From the NCBI GenBank assembly GCA_941918925.1, contig OW799236.1, forward strand, positions 14,235,474 through 14,299,473: a stretch of DNA of 64,000 nt. Direction: 5' to 3'. Both the position numbers and the translations under genes were made by a program. The notes under the pieces are model-generated. The model saw only the letters and a list, made by a program, of their open reading frames with translations, ran no database searches and had not been told where the DNA came from. Of this stretch, positions 50,061 to 61,672 are shown piece after piece. The stretch is from Phyto melanocephala. Taxonomy: Eukaryota; Arthropoda; Insecta; Diptera; Rhinophoridae. Within the stretch, counting starts at the first letter, position 1. Each line of letters opens with the position of its first letter.

Positions 50061-51202
50061 GGTTGGTTGGTTAACGTGGTAGTTCACTGCATGCAAACAG
50101 TCAAGTGGAGTCTGTATGACTCCGTTTTGACAGAACCACATCACTCGTTATCTCTAATGTATTCCAGAATAAATCCAAGAGTAAAACTTGGTTTTCACTA
50201 TGTTATATGAAATGCAAACAAAAGCTGCCTCAAATGAATTCTCGTCAGTTTGCGTCAAATGCGTTTTCACTGCATTTTAAAAACTGACAAAAAAACTGAC
50301 GAACGACAAACAATAATAATTGACAACGTGTTGTCAAATTTACTTTGAAAAAAAAATGCTGCAATATCTACTGACAAACAAAAATTTGGCGTTTCCACTT
50401 ATTTGTCAGTATAGATGGCAGTTTGTGTGCATAACTGGCTGCAAACATAGATGACGCCATATGACAACCCGTTTTCATACAATTGCCAACAATTTGGACA
50501 ATTTGACAACAAAAATGACATAGTGAAAAACGAGCTTAAGGGCATTAGATCTACCCCGTGGCCGTAAGGTATCTCAGTAGATAATTCAGTCCAACTTCAG
50601 ATATCGCAGCCATCCAGTACATGTTCCCCCAGAAATTGGTGTCTCTTAGACGCTAGTGCAGGACATTCGCAGAGAAGGTATGAAACCTATTCCTCCTTCT
50701 ATCTATCCAGACAGCTGCGACAATGATCGTTCGATGAAAGTCCGAGTCGACTTGCATGTTTGCCTAACATCCACTGACCAGTCAATACCGCCAGCAACCA
50801 CGCACTCCGACTTCGACTAGAAAGTTGCAATGTACGCCGTGCATAAAAACAGGGCCACGTAAGCCGTGCCACCTTACACGTACTCAGCCCACGCCACCTG
50901 TCATCGACCTTCTGGAGAAAGTGTCTGGAGATTTTACTTTTAATAGTCCATAACAGAATTGCAACTGCACTTGCGTTAGAGATTTCCAAAGCAGATCCTC
51001 TCCTGGCTAGCTCATCAGCCCGCTCATTACCATAGTGACCCTTATGTGCAGGAACCCAAGTTAAAGTAACGCCAGTCCGTTGACCAAGCCTTGACAGTTC
51101 CTTTCTATATTGGCCAACTAAATTAGACGTAGTAATGTAAGACCTTAGTGACAAGAGTGCCGCCTGACTGTCGACAAATTTACCGATACTCCCGTGAATA
51201 AA
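50061..51202 (-). pseudogene. 5'-truncated LINE with RNase H domain, in the MITE
   Basis: Flanked by a 9-bp direct repeat ATTCTTATT (50052-50060 and 51203-51211), the target-site duplication. The minus strand enters at FIHGSIGKFVDSQAALLSL and continues through the open frame 51154-50699: SRLGQRTGVTLTWVPAHKGH, GNERADELARRGS (RNase H His and Asp motifs), then RSRSAWLLAVLTGQWMLGKH and CRSCLDR. After a frame break comes LLCECPALASKRHQFLGEHV, completing the C-terminal Cys/His motif. The 3' end is an AACCAACCAACC tail at 50061. RNase H plus this Cys motif indicates an I/LOA/R1-type LINE. A second piece is at 57272-57560. Confidence 0.88.
50186..50537. mobile_element. MITE nested in the LINE 3' region
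   Basis: The left end CTTGGTTTTCACTATGT matches the inverted right end GCTCGTTTTTCACTATGT. The interior repeats CTGACAAA/TTTGTCAGT and TGACAAC blocks and has no coding. Length about 350 bp. Confidence 0.7.
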
Positions 51203-51272
51203 ATTCTTATTAGAATCTCTATACCTAAAGCACAGCGAAATCGATTGTTCGAATGAGTATTTCGGCCTCTGG

Positions 51273-53689
51273 TTTCATTGTATCATGATTCGAAGAAGCA
51301 CTAATTATGAAACGCTTTTAAATACGAAAAAAAAAATTAATAATTTGAATTTGATTAATTAAATTAATTCTTATCAATTAGATTTTCTTCTTAAGACTGT
51401 CTTCGACTGGTTCTGTGACTTGTATTATCGAATAAAATGTTGCTGTTAATTATTCCAATACATCCTTTGTTTTAGCTTATTTTCATTCTATAAGGATTTT
51501 CTTTTTAACATTAGAAAAAAAATACATATGAATAATTAATATTTCTTCAAAGTACAATATTTTTCACTTAATAATTTTTCTTTAACATCAATTTACATTC
51601 AATTTATCTTTCAGCCAACTGGTCTTATCGCTAGGAAAACATACAAGTGTATGTATTTTCAAATATAGTGGACAATAGGATTATTTAATAAGGAATCACC
51701 AGATGCCTTTATATAAAATTGTCATCAAAATCTTATCACTCCAATTAATCCTTTTTCATCTTTTCTTCTCATTGGTCTTCTGTGTGTGTTTTGCTTCCCC
51801 TTGCCAAGCACTGGTACATGAAGACACATAAAATACGTGAAATGCAAAGAAGCACATTTTATTGTATTTGATTGTTAGTTTTTGTAGGGTGTATCTGTGA
51901 TATTTAAATTATCATATATCAGCATCATCAACATCATTTTAGGTTTATTTCTTCTACTTCTTCTGTAATAAAAGAATAATATAAAAAATATCTTAAAGAA
52001 TCTTAAATACTTGAATACAACAACGATACCATCAGTCGTTAAGGAAAGTGGGGACAGATGATGTTTTCATCCTTTTCTTTTTTTTTAAGGGGGTAAATGT
52101 AACCATATTTTATATAACTCAGCAGTTTCAAACATTAGATTTGGCCAAAAATAGAACAAAAACAAAAAGATTTACCAAAACTCATTTGGTAGACAAGAAG
52201 AAAGAAACCTGAGGCAATATTTTTGAAGCACAAAACAAAAAAAAAAAAAAACTTTATACAACAACAACAACGTAAAAAGCGAACCTAAATCAAATTTAAG
52301 TGTTTGATTTTAAGCATAATTTATAACCCAAACATACAGCTGTATCCTCATCTAATAATATAATATTTTTCAAGAGGAATATCTATAAATAACCTGTGAA
52401 CAACTTAAATTGAAATAAAATAATATAAAATAAAAGATGCCTCAAACATTTTCTATAGAAAATTTGACAGAGCAGCAACCAACTTGTCAGCTTTAAAAAA
52501 ACTGTCAATTATAAAAATTAACTAAAATATGGATTTTTTTTAAATTTATTTAAATATTTTGTTTGTTAAAAAAACGCGACAAAATTTTGACTTTGAAAAC
52601 ATAAAAAGCTGAAAATTTTAAACTTAAGCTTAATTTTTTTAAGTTTTGTAAAGCAATTTACATATGAACAGGGTGGGCTAAAAGTCACCCTGGGTTTTAG
52701 AAATGAAATAACGTTTTTTTCTATGTTCTTTTTTATAAAATGTTTTGCGGTCGACTTATTCGAGCGTAATTTAGTTGTAAATGAGTTTTTAAACTTAAAA
52801 TATAATTTTATTCCAACAATTTATTTTTTTATCTATTAATTTTCTTTAGACTTAAGTCTAATAATACCCTGTTCAGACAGATATTTTTAATTGTTTCAAT
52901 TTAGTGTTGATTGAGCGATAAAAATAAGTGTTTAGACATACTCAATTTATCTTATTCCATTAGCATTTGATAGCTGTAATATACGATGTATTTATACTAA
53001 ATAAAATAATGCCTTCTTTTAAGTGTTTTTCCTGTTGATAAAATATATTTACAATTATATTTATACATACATATACTTATATGTATGTATTTGAATTTAT
53101 TCAAACATTTTTTTACAATTTTCTTCAAAAATTTTTCATTTTCTTAATTTTTATTTTTTGTATATTTATTTGTTTGACATTAGAAATGCCGCCTATAGAA
53201 TTTTCTTCTCACTGAACATACTTCTCAAGAGTTGTATTTCGAGTTTTAGACAATAAGTGAAACAATTACGTATAAATATATTGCTCAATTTAAAAATAAT
53301 TTTTAGTATGGTAAATGGAGCTCAATAAGGCCTTTAATGGCGATAATATTATAAATTGATAATTAAGGCGCCTGTGTGAACATAGTATAAGAAGATGTTG
53401 GAAAGAAATTTAAATTTTTTAAAACAGAAAAAAATACATCTCTTAAACGGGAATTGTAATCGTTACTCTACAGAAGTTATAGGCAAAGCACGTCTCACGA
53501 GCATGGTTTCTCTTTTAATCTCACATGTACACCTCACACGTATTGACTAAATATCAAGAACGATAGAAATAAAGATAACGCATGATTAAGTATCTGAGAG
53601 TTTACAACCCTGTTATTGAAATCACTGGCAGTTTGAAATTAAAATTAATCATGCGCAGAAAATTAAAATTTTATGCGCGGGAAGTCTTA
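51273..53689. other. AT-rich non-coding; possible solo mariner end
   Basis: GGGTGGGCTAAAAGTCACCC near 52670 resembles a mariner terminal repeat but no partner was found. Otherwise AT-rich with microsatellites (TATGTATG near 53073). No coding. Confidence 0.35.
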
Positions 53690-53839
53690 CGGCCGTATGT
53701 TAAAAAAATCTTTAATGTAGACTTAAACTAAATATTAGTTAATAAATATTTTAAGCCTAATAAACCTTTGTTAAGAAAACGTATGAGAAAACATCACTTT
53801 AACTCACGTATGTTTGAGTTATATATGTATTTGTTTTAA

Positions 53840-54620
53840 GGAAAAAACAAAACACATGCAAGATTTTTTCAGACCTTTTGTTACTTGTTATACCTTCTTC
53901 TGTCTCTTTTCTCTCAAATTTTTCATACAAATGTGCCAATTTTTCAGCTCTCGGATAAACTACAGACATTTTTGTTCTAAATTACATATATGCTTTACCT
54001 TAGGAGTTATTATTTATAATTTGGGACATATCGGTCAAAAACCGGGAAAGTTATAGGCAAAATTAATTTGAAAAAAATTCGTTTTTTAAAATTAATCAAA
54101 TTTCTAAAGCTCCTAAATAACTTTTAGACATAATTGTAACGCTGAACTATCAGCCGTAGTCTCGAAAATTATTTCTGAGAAAAACTGTTAAACTGGTTTT
54201 AAATTTGTGAGATATAAGCACCAAAATACAGCCATCTCTGCATTTTTTCTAAAATATACAAACGAAAATATAATTTTTTTCAGCTTTTAAACAACTCACA
54301 GATTCAATATTGGTATCAGATGTAAGGGCTTCACCAGTGAAATGAAGTACACCTTTCAAGAATTTCAAATCCAAGATAGCCGCCACCACAAAATGGCAGA
54401 CAAAAATGTGTATATGGGTTAAATCTGGCTATTTAGAATTTACAATATTTAACCCCCTCAATGTTGGTATCAATTGAAAGGTCTTGGCTAGTCAAATACA
54501 GTAAACCATGGAAAATGACAATTCAAGATGGCGTCTGAAATAAAATGGCGGATCTATCAACCAGCTCGATTCGGCATGGCCAATTATAGAAAATGATGCA
54601 TTCCTGGAGGTGTATCTTTT
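53840..54620 (+). mobile_element. Headless HINE inside the Harbinger element
   Basis: The 5' head is lost. The body has CATATCGGTCAAAAACCGGG, ATTGGTATCAGATGTAAGG, AAAATGGC and AAGATGGCGTCTGAAATAAA. Near 54560-54590 it ends in a decayed tail CGATTCGGCATGGCCAATTA. The start is approximate. Confidence 0.6.
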
Positions 54621-54679
54621 TCTTATATTGCGATGTTGTGGAGAACAGCTTAAACTACAAATACTCAAAATAATTTTTT

Positions 54680-55330
54680 TTAGATAAATCGACTCTGAAT
54701 CTTGCTCGCAAGAGTTCTGTAAATGCTGCTTGAGTAGGCCGCAAGATTTTGAAAACTTGCGGTTATACCATCAAGCAAACATCGAAACCGCTGTTTCCAC
54801 ACACCAAAACATCGGGTAGTAATGTGAACAGTATTTGATCTCTTTTTCATTTTGGTGGCGAAGAAGTGGTGTAAATAATAATGGTAAACAGAATTGCTAA
54901 GCAAACGACTTGTAAATTAACCATTTTCGAAACGTTCTTTTAGGTTCGATTCATCAAAAATCCAACAAACGTGCATGCTACTCCTCCATCTTGCTACATT
55001 ATCTAACATTTTTAGATTGCCGTGGCATGGCGTCGCGAACCGCCTTAACTTAAAATATTATTAAAGACTTCTAATGAAAGCTAAAAGTAGTAATTGCCTG
55101 AACATTGAGGGAATAAAATTCCTTCCTATTTATATAGAATTGTGTTAAATCACTGCCAGTTCTTTTATTTATAATATAGGTCCCGTCAATTATCCCCGAG
55201 AAGTTGCGTATCTCCCTAAACTTTTTTGCCAATTTCACCTCTTCTTCAGCGCATGTTGGCATATTAATTAAAAACTGTCTCTGTTTTGCCAAAGCACGAG
55301 CAATTTTGCACAAATTCTACTAACTCCAGA
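54680..55330 (-). pseudogene. Harbinger (HARBI1-like) DDE transposase, decayed
   Basis: The minus strand has FREIRNFSGIIDGTYI, where the Asp in IDGT is the first catalytic residue, then FYINRKEFYSLNVQAIT (55313-55071). A decayed stretch with LDNVARWRSSMH follows, the usual site of the second Asp, then FDESNLKERFENG. Finally frame 54904-54680 contains RCFGVWKQRFRCLL, the conserved block after the third acidic residue, here preceded by ITT rather than the usual Glu. Stops, shifts and a missing Glu make it inactive. Confidence 0.85.
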
Positions 55331-56055
55331 TTATGATAGACCATGAAGGTCACCAGCGTCGTCTTAAAAGTAATAGAATATAAAAGATAACCGGTGATAT
55401 TCCACCTCCTCTGCGGTCTACTTTAATATCTATTTGAATTAAGTTTATAATTTTTCTTACCGTTAGCTTATTGAAACGATATTTTTTTTAAATTTGTCAT
55501 CCGGAATGGAAGATGCATCAATCCTCGGCTTATAAATTCGTGGACAATAATAATTTGATATTTGATTTAGATATTCTAAATAAAACAAAACAATTAATTT
55601 TATCTTTTCACTAAATTACAATTATTATTACCAATTCTTCTAATAGAATTAAATGTGTCCATTTTCAGTTTCACAAGTAACACTTTTTTTGTTTTTGCTT
55701 ATATATTTTTTTTACAATAATTCACTTGATAAAAAAATGTAAACAGAAACCAAAAATAAGAATCTCACTTTAAAGTAGGTTTAAAGAAGGTATCTTCCTA
55801 CTTTAAAATATTTAAAGTTAACAAAGGTTTAATAATGGTATGTTAAGCTGATAAACGTTTTCGCATATAACATTAAGGAATTTTGCTTAACAACGGTTTG
55901 TAAGGCTGCGTTAAGTTTTTTAAACATACGGCCGTTAATCTTTATTCTATTATTAAAATGTAAAATATATATTAATTTTTATTTTCAGTACGTTGTGAGA
56001 GTAAAAGAGTACAACTCACATATACAATCGCGAAATGAATTGTTTTGTTTTGCCT

Positions 56056-57139
56056 CAGGGATGGAAATCATGGTACAATTGTACTTTTTATGGTACATTT
56101 TCGACCTTGTTGGTACCGTGGTACTACCGCGAGCTACTTGGTACAATTTAAAAATTCCAATATCTCACTATATGGCAACAATAATTTTGTCCAAGTTCTG
56201 TTTAATTTTGTTTGTGTGAGTTTTATTTTATACTGTCAGCTTCTCTGTTTTTGTTGCAATGCTGTTGTCAAAGCGAATTCATATACCAGGTGGTGTCAAG
56301 TCAGCAACAACAAAATCTGCCTAGTACTTTATTGCAAACTTCTTACAAAAATCACCTCTTAATTTTGCACCACCTGGGGCATGAATTCGCCTTGCCTGTT
56401 GTTATATGTATCTTATTTTACTTATGATTCGTAAGCCTGTAAGGTGGACTTTAATAATGAAGTACTAAAATAGTTCGATAAGTTTACTCCAGAAAAAGTT
56501 ATTATGGCAGAAACAAATTCAATAGTACCTCTTCTGGCGAAAATTTTCTACACAAACAAATAAATATTGAAGCAATAAATATTTAGTACAGAGCACTAGC
56601 CGATGTCATTAAACTAAGATCACACAAAAATTTAAATATTTCATATTTTTGGTCGAAAGTATTACAGATGAAAAATTAATTAAATAAGCTCATGTTCCCA
56701 GAAATTTCAAGAATTGTAAGAGGAATTTTGTCTATTCCGCATTCCTCGGCCAACGTCGAACGTCGAGTTTTTTCTTTCCAAAACCTAATTAAAACAAAGA
56801 AAAGAAATAGACTACACGTTTCTAAATACTGTTTCAAATTTGATACAAACAAAAGATTTATTGAAGCCAACAAATTCTTGTTGCTTTACTTTTAAAATAA
56901 CAGAAAATTTACTATCTAAAAGTATTTAATAAATAAAATTTGTTAAACAACCGATCTCTACGTATGTACCTATGAATGTAATATTTATCTTTTTTTATTG
57001 TGTATGGATTTTTATACACATTTTTGTCAAGTTTATGTTTTTATTAATAAATATTAAAAAAATGGTACCGTAATGGCCTTAAAAGTACACATTGTTTTCA
57101 TATTTGGTACAAAATCGTAAAAGCCATTTTCCTTCCCTG
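56056..57139 (+). mobile_element. hAT element with perfect 8-bp target duplication
   Basis: The left end is CAGGGATGGAAATCATGGTA; the right end, inverted, is CAGGGAAGGAAAATGG. TTTTGCCT sits immediately outside on both sides (56048-56055 and 57140-57147), an exact 8-bp target-site duplication, the hallmark of hAT. GGTAC-rich subterminal repeats lie at both ends. Only a C-terminal transposase scrap remains inside, so it is an internally deleted copy. Confidence 0.92.
56692..56895 (+). pseudogene. hAT transposase C-terminal (dimerisation) domain fragment
   Basis: The plus strand reads FPEISRIVRGILSIPHSSAN then VERRVFSFQNLIKTKKRNRL, the conserved hATC block (SIP-S-A--ER-FS) that ends hAT transposases. 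One extra Arg in ERRVF and loss of everything upstream show it is dead. It is followed by a short tail and a stop at 56895. Confidence 0.85.
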
Positions 57140-57271
57140 TTTTGCCTATCCCTGCTCTACAGCAGCAATAGAGGCTATACTCTCTCTTTGTTTATACCAT
57201 GAATAAAAAACACTCTTTACAAAACTGATTTATATCAATAATGTTGATTCAATGTGCATTACTTTGTTTTG

Positions 57272-57560
57272 GAATGGAATTTCACCTTCGTTGCGAGTGT
57301 CGTGCCCTTGCTGCCAAAAGTCACATGATCCTAGGTAACCATATACTTCATGATCTGTCTGAGATATCTAATGTCAGACTAATCGAACTGCTGAGATATT
57401 TCATGGCTATGTGGTGGATCTAAAATTGTTCTAAGAGACACATAACCTGACGAGTAATACGGTCTTGTCAAAAAGGTGTCAATAGGGCTTTACATAACAG
57501 CTCGGGCGTGGTGTTGCACTGCAATAATAACGTAACAAGCCAACCAACCAAGACTTGTTA
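57272..57560 (+). pseudogene. LINE 3' end, same family as 50061-51202
   Basis: The plus strand reads FHLRCECRALAAKSHMILGN, then LSEISNVRLIELLRYF. This corresponds to the LLCECPALASKRHQFLGEHV segment of the LINE near 50.6 kb. It ends in AACAAGCCAACCAACCAAG at about 57536-57554, the same tail type. Confidence 0.8.
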
Positions 57561-60371
57561 CTGTTTCTTGGTTTTATAATGTTTTAAAAGTAATGCCATT
57601 TTAGCTATTTTTAGATCAATCCAGCGTTTTTATCGCTATTTTAATTTCTAGCGGGTGACATTATACAATATAAAACTCGATTTATACGATGATTTAAAAC
57701 GTCATGACCTTTTTTTTTTGTGAACAAGAAGGGAAGCGTAGAAAAAGTGGTAAGACAAAATATCACGTTTTCTGTTTTGGAAGATTTTTTTGCTATTTGT
57801 CTTTACTCTGTACTCTTTTCTCTTTTCTCTTTTCTCTTTACTCTTTATCTAATTCTTTTTTAAAGTGACAAGGACTTTTGAAAAGAAAATAAATATGCGG
57901 AAAATCTACCAAAAATAGTTTTTTTAAAGTTAATTTTTTTTTTCAAAGTAAAACAGTTAATGGAAAAATATTTTGCATTACAAATATTTATAAATATTTG
58001 TATTAAAAATTTTTATATTTTTCTAAATACGATGGAGCAAGTTAAAAAGAATACCCAAATATGAGAAGAAAAAATTCACAAAAAAATCATCAAAAAAATC
58101 ATGGTATAAATGAAAAGAAATTTTGGTAGATTCTTGAAGAGAGCATTTAAATTATTGTCAAAATAAGTAGTTCATTACACAATGTTGACGCTCTTGTCTA
58201 GGCTTGCCATTTTAGCATTATTTTTAAGTGCAACGCTTTCGGCTCTTGTTTAGGTTTGTCTCTAAAAATATTGTCTTTCTAAAAAGTGCCAATAATACAC
58301 CATATCAAATAATAACAGTTGTGGAAATACGGAAAGTTCATTTAGAATATTGTTTTATTGCTTCTGTGAAAAGTAATAAATTTGCCAGTATTGCAAAGGT
58401 TAGCAGTTGTCGGTGAAAAACTTTTTTTCTAACATATTCAAAATGTTTGTTATTTTCTCTAGAAAATTTGCTATCATCAATCCTTTTTATTGCTCTTCAT
58501 TTCGTATACTTATATTTATTTTGTTAATTTTATTAATACGCCCTAGATTTACTTTTTATTTTACTTTATTAAAAGTTTGAACAAATCGTAATTTCTTAAA
58601 TATATTCTTCTTAATATAATAAAAAAAAGTAATAAAAATGATTTAACATTCAAACAGTCAGACCCTTTATCTACGAAACCACAGCAGTTTATAAAACATT
58701 GAAGCACGATGACAACAACCAAAGTCATTATTTATAAATCTGTACATTGAATCCTACAGTAGGAAATATGTCGAGGAACTAAGTCACACTGCTACATATT
58801 AGATTGTTTGTATCAGTGTATGTGGGTGTGTATTTGAGAGAGGGAGAAGAGTGCATGCTTGTATACTTAACAGGTTTTATGTGTCAGGTTTTATATGTTT
58901 TCGTTGATGCATTGCGTGCATCTTAATTAGTAACGTAGAGAATTGAAAAAAAAAAAACAACAACACTAATCCTCACACACAAGTGCTTGTGAGCATACGA
59001 GGGTGGTCTGAAAAGTTCTCTTACTGTACTGCTTATCTACTTTCTATCATTATATATGTCTTAGCTTGTATTTAAGTTTTATTTTGTTTTTTTTTTAATA
59101 TTTTAAAATAATTTACTAAATTATTAGGGATACGCTTCCAACTAATCTTTCAATATTTTATTTGGTTGTTGGGTTTAAGCTGGTCTATATTATTGGTTTA
59201 TAAATTTCAGAGAAAACAATAGTTTTTTTTACCAATTTTTATTTGTTTAAAAATTTCATAAAAAATTTTCTTTATTATACTTCTCTGTTGCCCATATATA
59301 GTGCAAAAGCAAACTTATAATTGTCAAAACTCAACTACACTTACCAACCAAAACAGAGCACAATCATTTACTATATTGACTACCCCACATCCTTGCCAGA
59401 CTTTCCACCACACGCAATTGTACTTTTTCCTTTACCTCTGTCAAAGCTATTTCATATTTGTCTCTATTGACTTATGAAGATAAATTTTAGTTACAAACAC
59501 ATACACACATACATACACTTATACTGTTCCTATACACCCACTTTTATACAAATTTATATGAATATATATACATACAAAAATACAATGCAATACAAACTAC
59601 TACAGCTACTGCTATTCACAGTAACCTTGAAATTGAAAAAAAGGTATGGAAGAATAGACACACACACACACACAAACGCATAGTCACACTTTGGCATTCA
59701 TTTACAAATAGCAAAAAAAAAAAACAAAAATAATAAAAAATATTTTATAAAGCCAGAGAAAATATGTAGAAATATATTTGTATGACATTTATAAACATCA
59801 TTTCAATTAAAGTGAAATTTTTTTATTTATTCTTTTTTTATTTTTATTATCCTTAAGTGATAATAATAATAAGAAAACAATAATAAAATCGCCAGGAAGA
59901 CTTATTTTAATAACTCAGCGGTTTTTAACTAAATATAAACGGCCGTATGCAAAAAAAAATCGCTCATGTAGTTCTAAAATAGATATTATTTACTTGATAT
60001 TTTAAGGCTAACTTGTAACGTAACGTATCTTAATACAATATTCATTAATCTGAAAATATCTTTAATTATTATAATGACAATACCATGAAATATAAAATAA
60101 AATTAATATTTAAATAAACTAATTATCACTCTAAAGTTTCTTTTACAGCTTTGTTAGTGTTTTGGTTTTAAAACTAAATAGAATATCACAACAAAAGGCG
60201 ACAAAAAACATCGAGTAAAATAGAACACATACAAGAAATATAAAAAAAATATTTACCAGCAGTGTTACTAAATACTTACATTTAGGAAAGTTAAAAGAAT
60301 AAGCAATTCTTTTATATATATTACTTCATAATCATAACAGATCGCAAATGTTTCTGTCCATGCAAGTTTTG
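57561..60371. other. AT-rich non-coding; solo transposon ends and microsatellites
   Basis: A TTTTCTCTTTTCTCTTTTCTC run lies at about 57817-57840. GAGGGTGGTCTGAAAAGTTC near 58998 resembles a solo mariner terminal repeat. CGGCCGTATG near 59941, followed by sequence like the left end of the Harbinger element, is a partial second copy. AC repeats are at 59660-59672. The small frames at 58228-58416 and 59474-59683 show no domain. Confidence 0.45.
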
Positions 60372-61625
60372 TTTTTATACCCTTCACACAGTGAAAAAGG
60401 GTATATATAGGTTTGTCATTCCGTGTGAAATTTCTACAATTTTGATTTCCGACCCCATAGAGTTACATATTTTCTGAAAGCTTATGAATAGGGGAGTCGA
60501 TTAAGCTCTGTCAGTCTGTCAGTCTGTCCGTCTGACCGTCTGTCCGTGTGTATGTTGAAATCAACTTTTTGAAGCCCCCCGACATCGCTCGGACTCGGGT
60601 GAGGTATTAAAATATCAGAAATATTCGGGAGTAGATATTGAAATTCAGAAACATCGGTACATAAACAACTGAGATATGAGCAAAAACCCACGACCACCTC
60701 GATTTTTTTTTCACAAAAACAACATTACAACAACAACATACATACATACAAACGTGTATACTGGTTAGAGAAAACGTGGCATCGAATCCCAGCTGAGCCA
60801 AAAAAATTTTTTTTTTATATATTTTTTTAATTTTTTTTTTATTTTATTTTTTATTTAAAATATTATTATTATTTTTTTAATTTTTTTTTTATATTTTTTT
60901 TATTTTTTTTTTTGTTTTATATTTATTACTAGCCAAACCCGGCGCACGTTGCTACGCCCCTTAATGAATCGAAATGCATTCTGAATTTTAATTGAATATC
61001 AAGTGCAAAAACCTAAAAATTATAATTTTTTTATGGGCGTGTCATTGCCCACTTTTCTAGTCACGAAATTGTAAAGTCATAACAGCTCAATATGTGTGCA
61101 AAGTTTCAGAAGAATCGGACCAGTGCAAGTAGCTCAAAATTAAAATTGTTTTTATGGGCGTGGCCCTGCCCACTTTTCCAATCACGAAATTGTAAAGTCA
61201 TAACAGCTCAATACGTGTGCAAAGTTTCAGAATAATCGGTATGGTGCAAGTACCTTAAAAAGATACCTTTTTTTTATGGGCGTGGCACTGCCCACTTTTC
61301 TAATCACGAAATTATTTAGTCATGACAGTTCAATATGTGTGCAAAGTTTAAGAAAAATCGGTCCAGTGCAAGTACCTCAAAATTAAAACTTTTTTGGGGG
61401 CGTGGCCCCGCCCACTTTTCTTATCACGAAATTATTTAGTCATGAGAGCTCGATATGTGTGTAAAGTTTCAGAAAAATCGGTCAAGTGCAAGTAGCTAAA
61501 ACTGATAACTAATTTTTTATGGGCGTGGCCCGCCCACTTTTTCATCCATAAACACTCCCCGGTATGTGTACAACAACTTACCACAGTTTGAGCCCGATCG
61601 GTTTTACAGTTTCAGAGTCTATAGC

Positions 61626-61672
<47 letters not shown>

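Larger units (their letters stand above)
50008..51272. mobile_element. MITE of the 14656-14790 family split by a LINE
   Basis: The left half 50008-50060 reads CCTGGGGCCGAATTACGGCA...GATCGAAATTTTAAG. The right half 51212-51272 reads AGAATCTCTATACCTAAAGC...ATTTCGGCCTCTGG. Removing 50061-51211 rejoins them into a sequence that follows the reverse complement of 14656-14790 across the junction (TATTAGAATCTC is present there), which proves the interruption. Confidence 0.9.
53690..55934 (-). mobile_element. PIF/Harbinger element, complete ends
   Basis: The ends are CGGCCGTATG at 53690 and CATACGGCCG ending at 55934, with further inverted homology (TTAAAAAA). They are flanked by TTA at 53687-53689 and 55935-55937, the 3-bp TWA-type duplication used by this superfamily. 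The minus-strand transposase remnant is at 55330-54680. A HINE fragment has inserted at about 53840-54620. Length 2245 bp, including the HINE. A related end (CGGCCGTATG) occurs alone near 59941. Confidence 0.85.

Noticed and set aside
61626..61667. (CA)n as a separate feature of interest
   Set aside because: It is the near-5' part of the Helitron at 60929-61692 (GTGTGTG after the TC end), not an independent locus.
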